A program made the translations under genes and the position numbers. From assembly GCA_046350055.1 (NCBI GenBank), contig JAXMBC010000001.1, positions 1 through 64,000 on the forward strand: 64,000 nt of DNA, in the 5' to 3' direction. Below the pieces are notes generated by a model that worked only from the letters and a program-made list of their open reading frames with translations, was not told the origin of the DNA and ran no database searches. This document shows, piece after piece, positions 19,801-29,079 of this stretch. Source of the DNA: JAEUIE01 sp046350055 (GTDB taxonomy: Bacteria > Planctomycetota > Planctomycetia > Gemmatales > HRBIN36). Position 1 is the stretch's first letter. The number at the start of each line of letters is the position of its first letter.

Positions 19801-22800
19801 GCAGAACAACCGCCTGAGCACCGCCACGCCCATCTCGGTGCGTGCCTCGTTCACCGCCACCGTTTCCGCCGGCAAGGACGTGTATGGCACGAACGACTCG
19901 ATCGCGCTCAGTGGCACGGCGACGCGCACGAATGGTCAACCCGCCGCGTTCGAGATCGTGAGCATCCACATCATCACCGGGCCTTTTGAACGCACCATAG
20001 CCGCCCAGGCGGATGAAGCGGGCCGGTTCCGGGCAACCTGGAAGCCGCTGCCCGGAGAAGCGGGAGCGTACACAGTGGGAGCAGCCCATCCCGGTGAACC
20101 CGCCGCCCCCGTGCAAGACAGCTTCACCATCGTTGGCATCAAAGCTTCCGTGGATGCTGCAGCCTGGCGCGTGGTGGAGAACGATAGCTTCACTGCCAGC
20201 GTGACACTGAAGAACCTGAGCGCGCTGCCGCTACATAGCGTGGCGGTGCAAGTGCTGGGACTGCCCGCGGGCGTGAGTGCCCAGGTGACCGGCACGGACA
20301 TGCTGGCGGGGGAGGCAAGCCAGGTGTATCAGGTAAAGGTGACCGCCGGCGACGTGGCTTCGACACTAACCAGTGAGGTGCGGCTGAAGGTGACGAGCGC
20401 GGAGGGGGCGACGTATGAATTGCCGGTGACGATGACGGTGGCAAACCGGGAGGCCCAACTTGTTCCTTCCACAACGCTACTGAAGCAAGGCATGCTGCGA
20501 GGCGAACAAACCATCGTCTCGTTCACCGTGAAGAATGAAGGAAGTCTGCCATCTGGTGAAGTACGCCTGGAGTTGCCTGATTTGGATTGGCTGGGAACGG
20601 CGAATCCGACGATCCCTTCCATCGCCCCGGGACAGTCGGCGACGGTATCACTTATCCTGAGTCCAGACAGCAGCTTGCCACTCACGGAATACCAAGGCTG
20701 GTTCACGCTACACGCCACAGGCACGACGGCTCGCGTCGATTTTGCATTCCGCTCGGTGACAGAAGCCGTTGGCAGTTTGCTGGTATCCGCAACCGATGAG
20801 TACACTTACTATGCCGCCGGCTCCCCGCGTGTTGCCGGGGCGCAGGTGGAGATTAGCAATTCCTTTACGAATGAAGTCGTCCGCACCGGCACGACCAACC
20901 AACAGGGACAACTGCGCTTGGATGCACTGCCAGCGGGATACTACCAACTCACCGTACGGGCAGAGAAGCATCAGTCGTACAAAGCCACGGTGCAAGTGGC
21001 CATCGGGGGCGAGACGACAATAGAGGCGTTCATGCCGGGGGAGTACGTCTCCTACGACTGGACGGTGACACCAACGGGCATTGGCGACCGCACGCAGATC
21101 TCGGTGGAAAGTACGTTTGAGACGAACGTGCCGGCACCGGTGGTGACAATCGACCCCCCATTGATTGACCTATCGGAGATGCGATACCTTGATGAAGTCA
21201 CCTACATTCCTTTGACACTCATCAACCATGGCTTGATTGAGGCGAGGAACGTACAAATACAACTTCCAAACAATCAGTACTATACTTATGAGTTACTAAT
21301 TGACGATGGCTTTGCAATCTCAGCTAAGAGCTCAATAACGATCCCGTTGAGAATAACACGGAAGTTTGAGATAGCAAATAGCACTCAGTATAGTATGTTA
21401 TCATTTGCGAATACTGAAGCAGGAGGAAGCAGCACAATTGTCGATGGTGATCCTCCATTGGGGCAATGCGACAATGGTACATGCGGCATTACAGATGACG
21501 ATCAAAATATGATAAGGAATCGAACTCCTACGACATATGATGATGTTCTTATTGCTTTATTCAGAGAAGGATCTAGAGCATATGGAAGCGATGTGCATAA
21601 CGTTGTAGTCGACTATCTATCAAACACCTGCAAACCTGGACAGGGAGCTCCGGCGATCCGCCTCTTTAATGATGACAGTGATGCAGTGACCGGTTTCGGA
21701 CCCTTTTACGGATTCAAAGAAGCTCCAACAACGAAACAGTTCTCTACTAATCTATTCTTGAATATACTAGATAAACTGCGAGATAGACTATCTGGATGTC
21801 AGACTGCTCAGAACTTTGCTCTGTTTGACATACTTGATGAGCAATCAGTTAAGCATATCCTAAAGACACTTAACTATATTTCAAGCGACGATATCCCAGG
21901 AATTCTGGCTGGCGGAAATGGTGCTGGCTCAGACTACTCTGATTATCGAGGAATACGAGACGCCACAGTTTCCGTTACGCCTATAACAATTGAATGCAAA
22001 ATTGTAGCATACGACATACTGCTAAATTACAAACTGGATATACAAGATACGTTTGACTTTTGCCCAGGCAATTTGGGAGATAATGGAAGGGATTTGACGA
22101 TCGCGCTGGCAACGCGTGAAAACAAAGGCTTGGCGTATGATGTCCCATTTCGTGCAGTATTTGGCATGTCCGAAACTGTGCGTTTGCCTGCAACTGGTAA
22201 CTGCTACACTTGTACGCCTCCCGACTTGTGCCCTGTGAGCATAATCCTATCGTACGACTACCTGTGCGGCACAGTCGTCACTCAGAGCAGCAGTGTTGTA
22301 GTGATTCAAGGCGACTCCCCCTGTTTACTACCGGGAGGCGGCAATGGCAGTGGTGGGAGTTCCGGGGGTGGGTCTAGCGTAGCAACCACAAGGTATTGGT
22401 TCGGTTCATCGCTATCTTGTGCTCCGATTGCTGCAATCCTAGCCAGCTCTCAGGATACGCAATCGATCACATCCGCAGACCAAGGCGTCTGTGCCCGTGT
22501 CCGTATCCGTCTCGACCAGAACCTCGTCCAAACCCGCTCGGCTTTCGATGCCACGCTGGAACTCATCAACAACCAACTGAGCACTTCACTCAACAACATC
22601 GATCTTGATCTGGTGATCAAGGATGCCGCTGGGAATGATGTCAGCAGTCGGTTTGGTTTCCGTGCACCCGGGCTCACTGGTATCACGGCCATCGATGGCA
22701 CCGGAACCGTTTCCGCGAGTAGCACCGGGAGAATCTCATGGGTGATCATCCCTACCGACGATGCCGCGATGAATGGAGCCACTCAGTACACTGTTGGTGG

Positions 22801-25800
22801 CGTGCTGCACTACACCGATAACGGCCAGGAAATCACCGTCAACCTGGCGGAAGCCCCCATCACCGTCCTTCCCAACCCCGCCCTCAACATCCACTACTTC
22901 CACCAGCGGGATGTCTTCTCCGATGACCCGTTCACCGATGTCATCGAGCCCAGTATCCCCTACACCCTGGCCGTGCTCATCAAAAACGACGGCAAGGGGG
23001 ATGCCAACCAGCTTTCCATCACCTCCGCGCAGCCGAAGATCATCGAGAACGAGAAGGGGCTCCTGGTCGATTTCCAGATCGTCGCCACCGAGGTGGATGG
23101 TCAAAACCTGTCGCCGTCGCTCACCGCCAACTTCGGCACCATCGGGGCAGGCCAGTCGGCCATCGGGCGTTGGCTGCTCACCTCATCCCTCCAGGGGCAC
23201 TTCATCGACTACGATGCCACGTTCAAGCATCTCGATGGCCTTGGTGATGAACGGCTGTCACTCATCAAATCGGTCGCCATCCATGAACTCACCCATATGG
23301 TGAATGCCCACGAACATGGCAACACCCAGCCCGATTTCCTCACCAGTGAAGACCGCGATGAAGCAGGCATCCCCGATACCGTCTGGTTCAGCGACAGCAC
23401 CTCGGCCCCGGTCACCGTGGCCGGGCACACCGCCATCACCGGCACCCTCGGCCAAGGCGTGTTGACGCTCACCCTCACCGGCGACGCGACATCCTCGTGG
23501 GGGTACTACTCCGCCGTCATGCCGAGCAACCCTCGGTATCAACTCACGAAGGCCATCCGTTCCGATGGCACCGTGATCGATCTGGGAGACAACCTCTGGA
23601 CGACCGACCGCACCTTCGCACGCCGGGCGAGTCGGCCTGTCTACGAGAACCGTGTGCATCTTTTCGATGAAAACAGCACCGGCTCCTACACGCTGGTATT
23701 TGAAGAGCGTGCGCTGCCTCCACTGGCTGTGGAACTCGTCGGCCAGCCACTGCCGCAGATTCGCAGTACGTCAGTGAACTATGTCGACGTCACCTTCAGC
23801 CGAGCCATTGATCCCTCGACCTTCGATCTGGCCGATCTGACCCTCACCCGCAACGGCCAACCCGTGATTCTCAGTGGCACGGTCACCGTGTCGTCCCAGG
23901 GCGGCTCCACTTACCGCCTCGCCGGCTTGCAAGGCTTCACCGCCGCCGACGGCGACTACATCCTGGCGGTTTCCTCCGCCGGCGTGGCCGACCAGAGTGG
24001 ACAGTTCGGCACGGCGGGCGGTCTTTCCACGTCGTGGTCCATGGGAGAGCGACCGCCCTACGTTCGCCTCGTCCGCGGCATCACCGACGGTGCGAAGCTC
24101 AATCGCGGCCTGGAACTGGTCACCATCGAGTTCAGCCATGCCATCGATCCCAACAGTCTGAACCTGGCTGACCTGGAACTGACGCGGGATGGCGGAGCGA
24201 ACTTGCTCACGGCCAACTCTGGCGCGTCCCTCATCAAGCTCAGCGAAACGAGCTACCGCCTGCAAGGGTTGATCAGCCAGACCTCGTCGGCCGGCAGCTA
24301 CCAGCTCATCGTCTTCGCCAACGGCATTACCACCCCCGGTGGCACGGCCGGCATCGGCTCTTACGAGGTGGACTGGACGAATAACCAGACCACGCCTTCA
24401 CCGGCCAGCCAGTTACGGTTCCAGCCCGATGCGGGCCTTTCGGCGGTGGACGGCCTTACCAATCTGCGCCAGGGCATCCTGTCCGGCGTGTTGCCCGGGC
24501 TGGTCCATCGTGTGACGCTGTTTGATCTGACCAACCAGCGTGAGCTGGGCCAGTTCACCCCCACGGAGAGCACCTTCGCCTGGCCCATCGATCTGGCTTC
24601 ACCAGGCAACCACCGGGTGCGGGTCCGGGTCAGTGATCAAACCGGCAACTTCAGCGATGCCGAGCTGGTAATCGTGGTGGATGAGACGGTGCCAACACTC
24701 GTGCAGATCACTGGCGCTCAGAGCGGTAGCGATCCGGTGGATGAGCTCTTCCTCCAGTTCTCTGAAAGTATGGACCCCGCTACGGTGGGGTTGGAAGACT
24801 TCGCCCTGAGTCGAAACGACGGGTCCGATCTGCTGGGGAGCGCCACAGGGCTGGGCCTGCAATGGCTCGATAGCCGCACGGTCAAGCTCACCGGTACAGG
24901 CAGCCTGACCAGCCAGCCGGGTGTGTATCAATTCCATGTGAAGCCCGGGAGCATGGCGGATGAAGCAGGAAACACGCTTGGTTCGAGCACCGATAGCGTG
25001 TTCGCCATCACCCCGCCACCCGTGCCCGATACCACTACACCCACAAGCGTGGTGAACGCCCTCCCCACCCAGAGCGATCCTGCTTTCATGGTGAGCTGGA
25101 CCGGAAGTGATGATACGGGCATCGCCTCCTACGATGTCCTGGTCTCCACCAACGGTGGTTCATTCGAAATGTGGCTACCTAACACAACCCTCACCTCGAG
25201 CTTGTTCGTGGGGCAGCCGGGCAACCGCTATGCCTTCCAGGTCATTGCTCGCGATGAGGCAGGGAACACCGAAGCCCTGAGTAGCTTGCCTGAGTCTGAA
25301 ACACTGATCAAAACCACTTTCATGCAGGGCCGCCTCTTCAACGATGCTAACGCCAACGGCCGTCAGGATGTTGGCGAGAAGAACATCGCTGGCGCTCGTG
25401 TTAACGTGACATGGCTCGGTTTCGATGGCCAAGTTGGTGGTGGCGATGATCTGCAGTTCCAGACCACGTCCGATTCCCAAGGGTTTTGGTCACTACAGAA
25501 GCTCTATCCAGGAAATCAGCTGGTTGTGGTGGATCAATTGCCTGCCGGGGCACGGACGCCGACGTTTGATCCAGACAGCAGCGTGACACACCCCGATGGC
25601 CAGGCGCTGATCAAACTGAACTCTGCTGAGAATAGAAACAACGTCATCTTCGGGTTCAACGGTCGAAGTACCATCGCCGGGCATGTCTTTATCGATGCAA
25701 ACAATAACGGTGTGTTTGATGAAGGCGAACGACCTTTGCAGGGTGTGACATTGACACTCACGGGGCGTGATACACAGGGGAAAAGCTATTCACTCACGAC

Positions 25801-26377
25801 CCGCAGCGATGCTAACGGACGGTTCGTGTTCAGCCAACTCCGGGCCGGCCGGTACACCCTCAGCGAACGGCAGCCGACGGGGTACCTCGATGGCCTGGAT
25901 CGCAAGAGCGCGTCCACTCTGGTGAGAAGCATTGGGAACGACCGGTTCAACAACATCACTGTGGGAACAGAAACCCTCGTCGATGGCTTCAGCTTCGGTG
26001 AACTCGAGAAGGTTAAGGTAAGTGGGTTCGTCTATGTCGATGCGAACGGTAACGGCACTCGCGACCGGGGCGAAGCTGGTCTCCGTGGTGTATTGATCAC
26101 GTTACAGGGTACCGACGACCGAGGAAATACAGTGCGTCTGACCACCCGCACTGATCTAGGCGGTCGATTCTCCTTCGGCAATCTGCGACCTGGGACATAT
26201 CAAGTGACTGAGTCGCAACCTTCCCGCTATCAGACTGCCACCAATCAGGCAGGCACTCGTGGAGGCAACGTGAAGGGTGACCTGATCAGCGCCCTGCTGC
26301 TACGATCAGGCGATCAGGCGACCGACTATTACTTCGGGGAGGTTCTGAAGGCACGACTTTTATTAGAGAATCAATAG
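13823..26377 (+). CDS. Giant multidomain surface protein (4,184 residues)
   Basis: The start at 13823 has AGGTGA upstream and gives the LEALEDRLVP export motif at about residues 24-33. Residues about 166-1174 are a tandem array of 184-residue units (separate entry), probably a beta-solenoid. Then come Ig-like domains (about 1340-1460), a CARDB-like domain, at least three Calx-beta-like units (about 1575-1890, motifs LEGDSITATLTR and VIDDDLP), a second CARDB, NEW3-like and carboxypeptidase-regulatory-like units (about 2130-2420), several Ig-like domains (about 3290-3800), a fibronectin-like unit, and three SdrD-B-like units at the end (DANANGRQD, DANNNGVFDEGE, DANGNGTRDRGE). No membrane anchor or sortase signal closes it. 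It is likely a cell-surface adhesin or matrix protein. A central block (about 21.2-22.47 kb) is AT-rich and Cys-containing, unlike its flanks. Confidence 0.9.
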   Translation: MTSRRRSSVKPSKKLQRYGFKLQLEALEDRLVPAQVFWDGGANTNRWNDAANWLIPGEADRLPGPSDDVIILDMPGNMTVVSDSNVVIKSLQSVEGLSLTGGSFKVTEGTSFVNGSLLVENGITLTASGAVTSFTGNGQTTIDGANLYASGGGKLILNRATTATFGSTNQRFWQAEGAGSVLDLSGITSFAGNFADHLNILAYSGGKVDLRNASAQSEGHVNVYAQDTGSLIDLSKLVTLNSTHNVSYLQAAAGGTVKIPLLTQLDSTYLTVNNDATIDYAQITRIINGSLTINNGTPAFPLLTHLTNSTVDVRNATPGFSAVTSMDQASIYARSGSVVRFPGITSYATGSTNQRFWQAEGAGSVLDLSGITSFAGNFADHLNILAYSGGKVDLRNASAQSEGHVNVYAQDTGSLIDLSKLVTLNSTHNVSYLQAAAGGTVKIPLLTQLDSTYLTVNNDATIDYAQITRIINGSLTINNGTPAFPLLTHLTNSTVDVRNATPGFSAVTSMDQASIYARSGSVVRFPGITSYATGSTNQRFWQAEGAGSVLDLSGITSFAGNFADHLNILAYSGGKVDLRNASAQSEGHVNVYAQDTGSLIDLSKLVTLNSTHNVSYLQAAAGGTVKIPLLTQLDSTYLTVNNDATIDYAQITRIINGSLTINNGTPAFPLLTHLTNSTVDVRNATPGFSAVTSMDQASIYARSGSVVRFPGITSYATGSTNQRFWQAEGAGSVLDLSGITSFAGNFADHLNILAYSGGKVDLRNASAQSEGHVNVYAQDTGSLIDLSKLVTLNSTHNVSYLQAAAGGTVKIPLLTQLDSTYLTVNNDATIDYAQITRIINGSLTINNGTPAFPLLTHLTNSTVDVRNATPGFSAVTSMDQASIYARSGSVVRFPGITSYATGSTNQRFWQAEGAGSVLDLSGITSFAGNFADHLNILAYSGGKVDLRNASAQSEGHVNVYAQDTGSLIDLSKLVTLNSTHNVSYLQAAAGGTVKIPLLTQLDSTYLTVNNDATIDYAQITRIINGSLTINNGTPAFPLLTHLTNSTVDVRNATPGFSAVTSMDQASIYARSGSVVRFPGITSYATGSTNQRFWQAEGAGSVLDLSGITSFAGNFADHLNILAYSGGKVDLRNASAQSEGHVNVYAQDTGSLIDLSKLVTLNSTHNVSYLQAAAGGRVNVVSLSAVAATYIALNSTGTLTVSPSLTLSAGSVLYGSGNLATNLTNDNSEVRPGNDSSPGQITIFGSYTQTSTGRLSIEIGGNSPFQNDLLRVSQAVVINGTLAMRLINGFQPAVDTTFQILVSDSSRTGTFSQYLGLDAGNNTELVPELTPDSVRLAARFATGPFVSSIAPGGTITTTLSSITVQFSETISSPALTDFVLTGPTGVIDINEVQPADGSYTRFIVHFDEQTTEGIYTLKVGPNLRDAAGNRMNQDQDAINGEAIDDVYVHTVQLSRGKNLRPISLSVPATAQAGQTVTITWTVNNNANEVVPAAGWVETLKLVDEVHPESFIILHTYTSTTDLIGNQSANRSVQVTLPTTGVGSGGTYRFMIEVDSSHLVVENDETDNVLAASNTTTIALALQFTLSAGTVTEGQTNLTGTVSRNGLLTQPLTVNLQSNLSNQVQVPAMVVIPAGAASISFALNVPQSDDIEKTETVALSASAPGFTAAVVNVQVIDDDLPTLTLTLSTSSTLEGGAVVKATVTRDKITTVPLKVKLRSSDTTEATVPEFVIIPANAASATFDITPLTDGLIDGTQAVTITANGTYTVCGCTITSGAGTATLNVLDADSAGMMLTFPAPQLLEGDSITATLTRQTSTASSLTVNLAANLEGVLTFPSSVTFPAGVSSISVSFRASDDGRVTASRLVTITATAAGLPSTSASITVLDASGPDLALAGDAVVAPPTGLTGELINASYRVINAGRAAATGTWSDAVYLSKDNTLSDDDTLVGNFDFTGNIISGLYYQRSVPITLPNASGNYWVIAVTDSGNHLEETNEQNNRLSTATPISVRASFTATVSAGKDVYGTNDSIALSGTATRTNGQPAAFEIVSIHIITGPFERTIAAQADEAGRFRATWKPLPGEAGAYTVGAAHPGEPAAPVQDSFTIVGIKASVDAAAWRVVENDSFTASVTLKNLSALPLHSVAVQVLGLPAGVSAQVTGTDMLAGEASQVYQVKVTAGDVASTLTSEVRLKVTSAEGATYELPVTMTVANREAQLVPSTTLLKQGMLRGEQTIVSFTVKNEGSLPSGEVRLELPDLDWLGTANPTIPSIAPGQSATVSLILSPDSSLPLTEYQGWFTLHATGTTARVDFAFRSVTEAVGSLLVSATDEYTYYAAGSPRVAGAQVEISNSFTNEVVRTGTTNQQGQLRLDALPAGYYQLTVRAEKHQSYKATVQVAIGGETTIEAFMPGEYVSYDWTVTPTGIGDRTQISVESTFETNVPAPVVTIDPPLIDLSEMRYLDEVTYIPLTLINHGLIEARNVQIQLPNNQYYTYELLIDDGFAISAKSSITIPLRITRKFEIANSTQYSMLSFANTEAGGSSTIVDGDPPLGQCDNGTCGITDDDQNMIRNRTPTTYDDVLIALFREGSRAYGSDVHNVVVDYLSNTCKPGQGAPAIRLFNDDSDAVTGFGPFYGFKEAPTTKQFSTNLFLNILDKLRDRLSGCQTAQNFALFDILDEQSVKHILKTLNYISSDDIPGILAGGNGAGSDYSDYRGIRDATVSVTPITIECKIVAYDILLNYKLDIQDTFDFCPGNLGDNGRDLTIALATRENKGLAYDVPFRAVFGMSETVRLPATGNCYTCTPPDLCPVSIILSYDYLCGTVVTQSSSVVVIQGDSPCLLPGGGNGSGGSSGGGSSVATTRYWFGSSLSCAPIAAILASSQDTQSITSADQGVCARVRIRLDQNLVQTRSAFDATLELINNQLSTSLNNIDLDLVIKDAAGNDVSSRFGFRAPGLTGITAIDGTGTVSASSTGRISWVIIPTDDAAMNGATQYTVGGVLHYTDNGQEITVNLAEAPITVLPNPALNIHYFHQRDVFSDDPFTDVIEPSIPYTLAVLIKNDGKGDANQLSITSAQPKIIENEKGLLVDFQIVATEVDGQNLSPSLTANFGTIGAGQSAIGRWLLTSSLQGHFIDYDATFKHLDGLGDERLSLIKSVAIHELTHMVNAHEHGNTQPDFLTSEDRDEAGIPDTVWFSDSTSAPVTVAGHTAITGTLGQGVLTLTLTGDATSSWGYYSAVMPSNPRYQLTKAIRSDGTVIDLGDNLWTTDRTFARRASRPVYENRVHLFDENSTGSYTLVFEERALPPLAVELVGQPLPQIRSTSVNYVDVTFSRAIDPSTFDLADLTLTRNGQPVILSGTVTVSSQGGSTYRLAGLQGFTAADGDYILAVSSAGVADQSGQFGTAGGLSTSWSMGERPPYVRLVRGITDGAKLNRGLELVTIEFSHAIDPNSLNLADLELTRDGGANLLTANSGASLIKLSETSYRLQGLISQTSSAGSYQLIVFANGITTPGGTAGIGSYEVDWTNNQTTPSPASQLRFQPDAGLSAVDGLTNLRQGILSGVLPGLVHRVTLFDLTNQRELGQFTPTESTFAWPIDLASPGNHRVRVRVSDQTGNFSDAELVIVVDETVPTLVQITGAQSGSDPVDELFLQFSESMDPATVGLEDFALSRNDGSDLLGSATGLGLQWLDSRTVKLTGTGSLTSQPGVYQFHVKPGSMADEAGNTLGSSTDSVFAITPPPVPDTTTPTSVVNALPTQSDPAFMVSWTGSDDTGIASYDVLVSTNGGSFEMWLPNTTLTSSLFVGQPGNRYAFQVIARDEAGNTEALSSLPESETLIKTTFMQGRLFNDANANGRQDVGEKNIAGARVNVTWLGFDGQVGGGDDLQFQTTSDSQGFWSLQKLYPGNQLVVVDQLPAGARTPTFDPDSSVTHPDGQALIKLNSAENRNNVIFGFNGRSTIAGHVFIDANNNGVFDEGERPLQGVTLTLTGRDTQGKSYSLTTRSDANGRFVFSQLRAGRYTLSERQPTGYLDGLDRKSASTLVRSIGNDRFNNITVGTETLVDGFSFGELEKVKVSGFVYVDANGNGTRDRGEAGLRGVLITLQGTDDRGNTVRLTTRTDLGGRFSFGNLRPGTYQVTESQPSRYQTATNQAGTRGGNVKGDLISALLLRSGDQATDYYFGEVLKARLLLENQ
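14318..17344 (+). repeat. 552-bp tandem repeats, about 5.5 copies, in frame
   Basis: Units start at 14318, 14870, 15422, 15974 and 16526 (552 bp, 184 residues each), and a partial unit runs 17078-17344. By eye the copies are identical at nucleotide level; the one difference I noticed is AACGTC for AATGTC near 17318 in the partial copy. Each unit starts with GSTNQRFWQAEGAG and contains smaller 20-25 residue beta-strand-like periods (VDLRNASAQ, LIDLSKLVTL, VDVRNATPG). Identity of silent sites means recent expansion or continuing gene conversion. Confidence 0.97.
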
Positions 26378-26523
26378 AGAGAGGATTGATCTCAGACTGT
26401 TGGATTTAATGACAAAGACGAACTCCACTCGGTCGTCATGATGGCAGGTAACAGCTGTTGGAGAATATGCAGTTCTACGAGGCTCGGTGACGTACGGGTT
26501 TAGAAGATGCTAGTCAGTAAACG

Positions 26524-29079
26524 TTACTTCTTCTTCAATTCCCGAAGCGTTTCTTCGTAAACCCACAGCATGACAATCTCCTTGGGATACCTAGCCCGGT
26601 AGCCATCTACCACTGCTAGCTCCTTGCGGGCCAGTTCATGTTCTCCCAGTTTGGCGAAGGTGAGGGCCAGGTAACTGTGGGCGTAAGCAAGTTCGAAGTC
26701 GGTTTGGACCTTAGTCAGACTACGCTCAATAGACTTTCTTGCTTCCTGATATCTCCCTCCTCTCAGCAGGCATCGGCCCTCGCCAAGCCAGCCGAGTTTG
26801 TTTTCGGGATCATGAGCCAATGATTGGCCGTGTAGTTCAAGCATAAGTTTGTTATCGCGTAACTTCTGGATAGGGCATTCTGCCAGCAGACAGGTCAATC
26901 CCATGAGATAACTTGGAGACTTTTCTAATGTCAAAGCCATTTTGGCCAATTGAAGTGCTGTGGAGTAGTGTGTCTCGGCAAGGTCTTTTTTTCCCAGGGC
27001 ATAGGCACGATTTCCAAGAACCTGATAGCAGTTTGCTGAGTGACCAACGAACCTGACGGTATCTGGATTGCGTTTCCGCATCTGTTCGCAGATGGAAGTA
27101 ATCTCCAGTTGAATATCGTAGGCACGCTGCCAATCACCCAGCCATTCGAAGGTATTTCCCCATCGCATGGTAGCCGCACAAGTGCCTTCACGAAAGTCAG
27201 GTTCAAGCGGGAAATCCATCCCGATTTGGCGGTCAACTTCTGCAGCGTCCTTCAGCATTTCAAGATGCTGAAGCCATTCACCTTGTTTCCAATAGTGGCT
27301 CCAAATCGCCATTTTACAGCAGCAGTAGCGAATACGTGATTGAGGGTCTTTCGGGTCAAGTAGCTGAGCTAATATCCGGTGTGCCTCGTTCAGCTCAGAC
27401 TCTACTAGTTTTTTATCTGGCTCATATTGCGCTAAGATGGTTCTGTAATCGGCAATCAAACCCAGAGTCTCTTCTATCTTCGGAGAATTCATGGGTACCT
27501 TATTCAAGATGCCGATGGCTTTGCGGATAACAGGGCAGCGAACCTGGGGATCATCTGGGTTCTGTAATGTAATGAGATGAAACATGCAGCACTTTGCATG
27601 TTCGATAGCGAGTTCATCGGAATCATGCGATTGCGAGTATGCTTCAATTTCATGAAAGAGCTGGTCTACAATCTCTTTCGCTTTGTCGCGTTGGCCAATC
27701 CGATCATACGCCACAGCTAATTCATGCCGAGCTCGTAGGAATTGCAGATAGATAGGTTCATCATCCAATGAACGGACAATTTCTTCCTGGGAGGCTACCC
27801 AAGTGTTCAGAAAATCTGCCTGGGCTCGTTGCATGGCCGGCTGTCTGGCCAATTCAACGATCTTCTTGAATTGTTCCGTGGTCGCACGCTTGGCTAACTG
27901 TAATGCATTATTCGATGTTCTCCAATAGCTTGCAACTACAGCCAGGCTGATGAGAATGGTAACACTTAGCAGACCGATTAAAGCAGCAAATGCCGGGCGA
28001 CGTTTCATCCACCGCAAACTACGTTCTGCCCAACCAAGAGGGCGAGCACTGATCGGCTCTCCCCGCAAGAGCCGTTGCACATCGGTGAGGAGTGCTTGAG
28101 AAGATTCATATCGACGGGTCGGTTCTTTCTCCAGGCACTTAATACAGATAGTCTCTAAATCGCGTGATACTGCCTGGTTCAATCGCCTGGGACTTACTGG
28201 TTCATCATGTATCGTCATCGTGATCAGTTGTATGGACGAATCTGCTCGAAAAGGGGGACGACCGGTGAGGAGCTTGTAAAGAACAGCACCCAAGGCATAC
28301 AGGTCTGCAGCAGGAGTAATGGGTTTCTTCCTTCCCTCTGCTTGTTCCGGTGCCATATATTCCGGTGTCCCTAACAACACGGCTGTTTGTGTTAAGACTG
28401 AAGCTCCTTCCCAACGACGGGCCAAGCCGAAATCAACGACAACCACTCGACCAGCTTCAGTGACAAGGATGTTGCTTGGTTTGATGTCTCTGTGAATCAC
28501 GCCTCGCTCATGTGTGGCTGCTACTGCTTCACAGACTTGCAGCCAGAGTTGCATCCGTTCTACCACTCGCAATTTGTGTCTATCGGCATAAGCATCGATA
28601 TGTTCACCCGGAACATACTCCATCACAAGGTAGGGGCGTTGGTCGTCAAGTATGCCACCGTCCAAGATGCGAGCAACGCCTGGATGCTGAAGGTCTGCCA
28701 GAAGTTGCCTTTCGAGTTGAAATCGAGCACTTCCAGATCGCAGGCGTACATCAGCGACTTTCAGGGCGACCTCCTGTTCGTAGGGCTTGAATCTTTTGGC
28801 GTAGTAGACGCTGCCCATACCGCCGTGGCCGATCAGTCGAATGACCTCGTAAGGCCCTATGGACTTGCCTATTAAGGTAATTCGTTCCTCATTTGAGATT
28901 CGTTGAGCTAAGAAGTCTTCGTCCTCGGCTAGACCATCGTAGCGAAGGAGTTCCTCCACTTCATTCCGTACGGTCTCAGATACTTCATGGTTGCTATACC
29001 ACAAGCGTCTGGCATGTACTTCCAGGCCGTGCACAGCTTGAAAGACATCAAGTAGTGTATTGTTCATGTTTGGTGTCAT
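26524..29079 (-). CDS. Transmembrane Ser/Thr kinase with TPR-like C-terminal domain
   Basis: I chose ATG at 29079, which forms an ATGA overlap with the sigma factor stop (29076-29078) and gives 851 residues; an ATG at 29100 is also open. This kinase lacks the 130-residue N-terminal region of the other three and starts with about 70 other residues. Kinase motifs: GHGGMGSVYYAK, VALKVA, HRDIKPSN, the DFG of VVVDFGLARR, and EYMAPEQ. One membrane helix follows (FAALIGLLSVTILISLAVVASYW). The C-terminal 450 residues are helical repeats of TPR type, with units such as YSTALQLAKMAL and RYQEARKSIERSL. Translational coupling to the ECF gene points to a joint signalling unit. Confidence 0.95.
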   Translation of the reverse strand: MTPNMNNTLLDVFQAVHGLEVHARRLWYSNHEVSETVRNEVEELLRYDGLAEDEDFLAQRISNEERITLIGKSIGPYEVIRLIGHGGMGSVYYAKRFKPYEQEVALKVADVRLRSGSARFQLERQLLADLQHPGVARILDGGILDDQRPYLVMEYVPGEHIDAYADRHKLRVVERMQLWLQVCEAVAATHERGVIHRDIKPSNILVTEAGRVVVVDFGLARRWEGASVLTQTAVLLGTPEYMAPEQAEGRKKPITPAADLYALGAVLYKLLTGRPPFRADSSIQLITMTIHDEPVSPRRLNQAVSRDLETICIKCLEKEPTRRYESSQALLTDVQRLLRGEPISARPLGWAERSLRWMKRRPAFAALIGLLSVTILISLAVVASYWRTSNNALQLAKRATTEQFKKIVELARQPAMQRAQADFLNTWVASQEEIVRSLDDEPIYLQFLRARHELAVAYDRIGQRDKAKEIVDQLFHEIEAYSQSHDSDELAIEHAKCCMFHLITLQNPDDPQVRCPVIRKAIGILNKVPMNSPKIEETLGLIADYRTILAQYEPDKKLVESELNEAHRILAQLLDPKDPQSRIRYCCCKMAIWSHYWKQGEWLQHLEMLKDAAEVDRQIGMDFPLEPDFREGTCAATMRWGNTFEWLGDWQRAYDIQLEITSICEQMRKRNPDTVRFVGHSANCYQVLGNRAYALGKKDLAETHYSTALQLAKMALTLEKSPSYLMGLTCLLAECPIQKLRDNKLMLELHGQSLAHDPENKLGWLGEGRCLLRGGRYQEARKSIERSLTKVQTDFELAYAHSYLALTFAKLGEHELARKELAVVDGYRARYPKEIVMLWVYEETLRELKKK

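Noticed and set aside
23278..23296. HELTH, an HExxH zinc-protease motif, in the giant surface protein
   Set aside because: It lies in a beta-rich Ig-like region with no third zinc ligand or helix context; most likely chance.
22773..23303. Other long antisense or out-of-frame open frames in the giant gene (also near 18.5-20.1 kb)
   Set aside because: Arg/Ser/Pro- or Gly/Arg-rich out-of-frame translations of GC-rich coding DNA.
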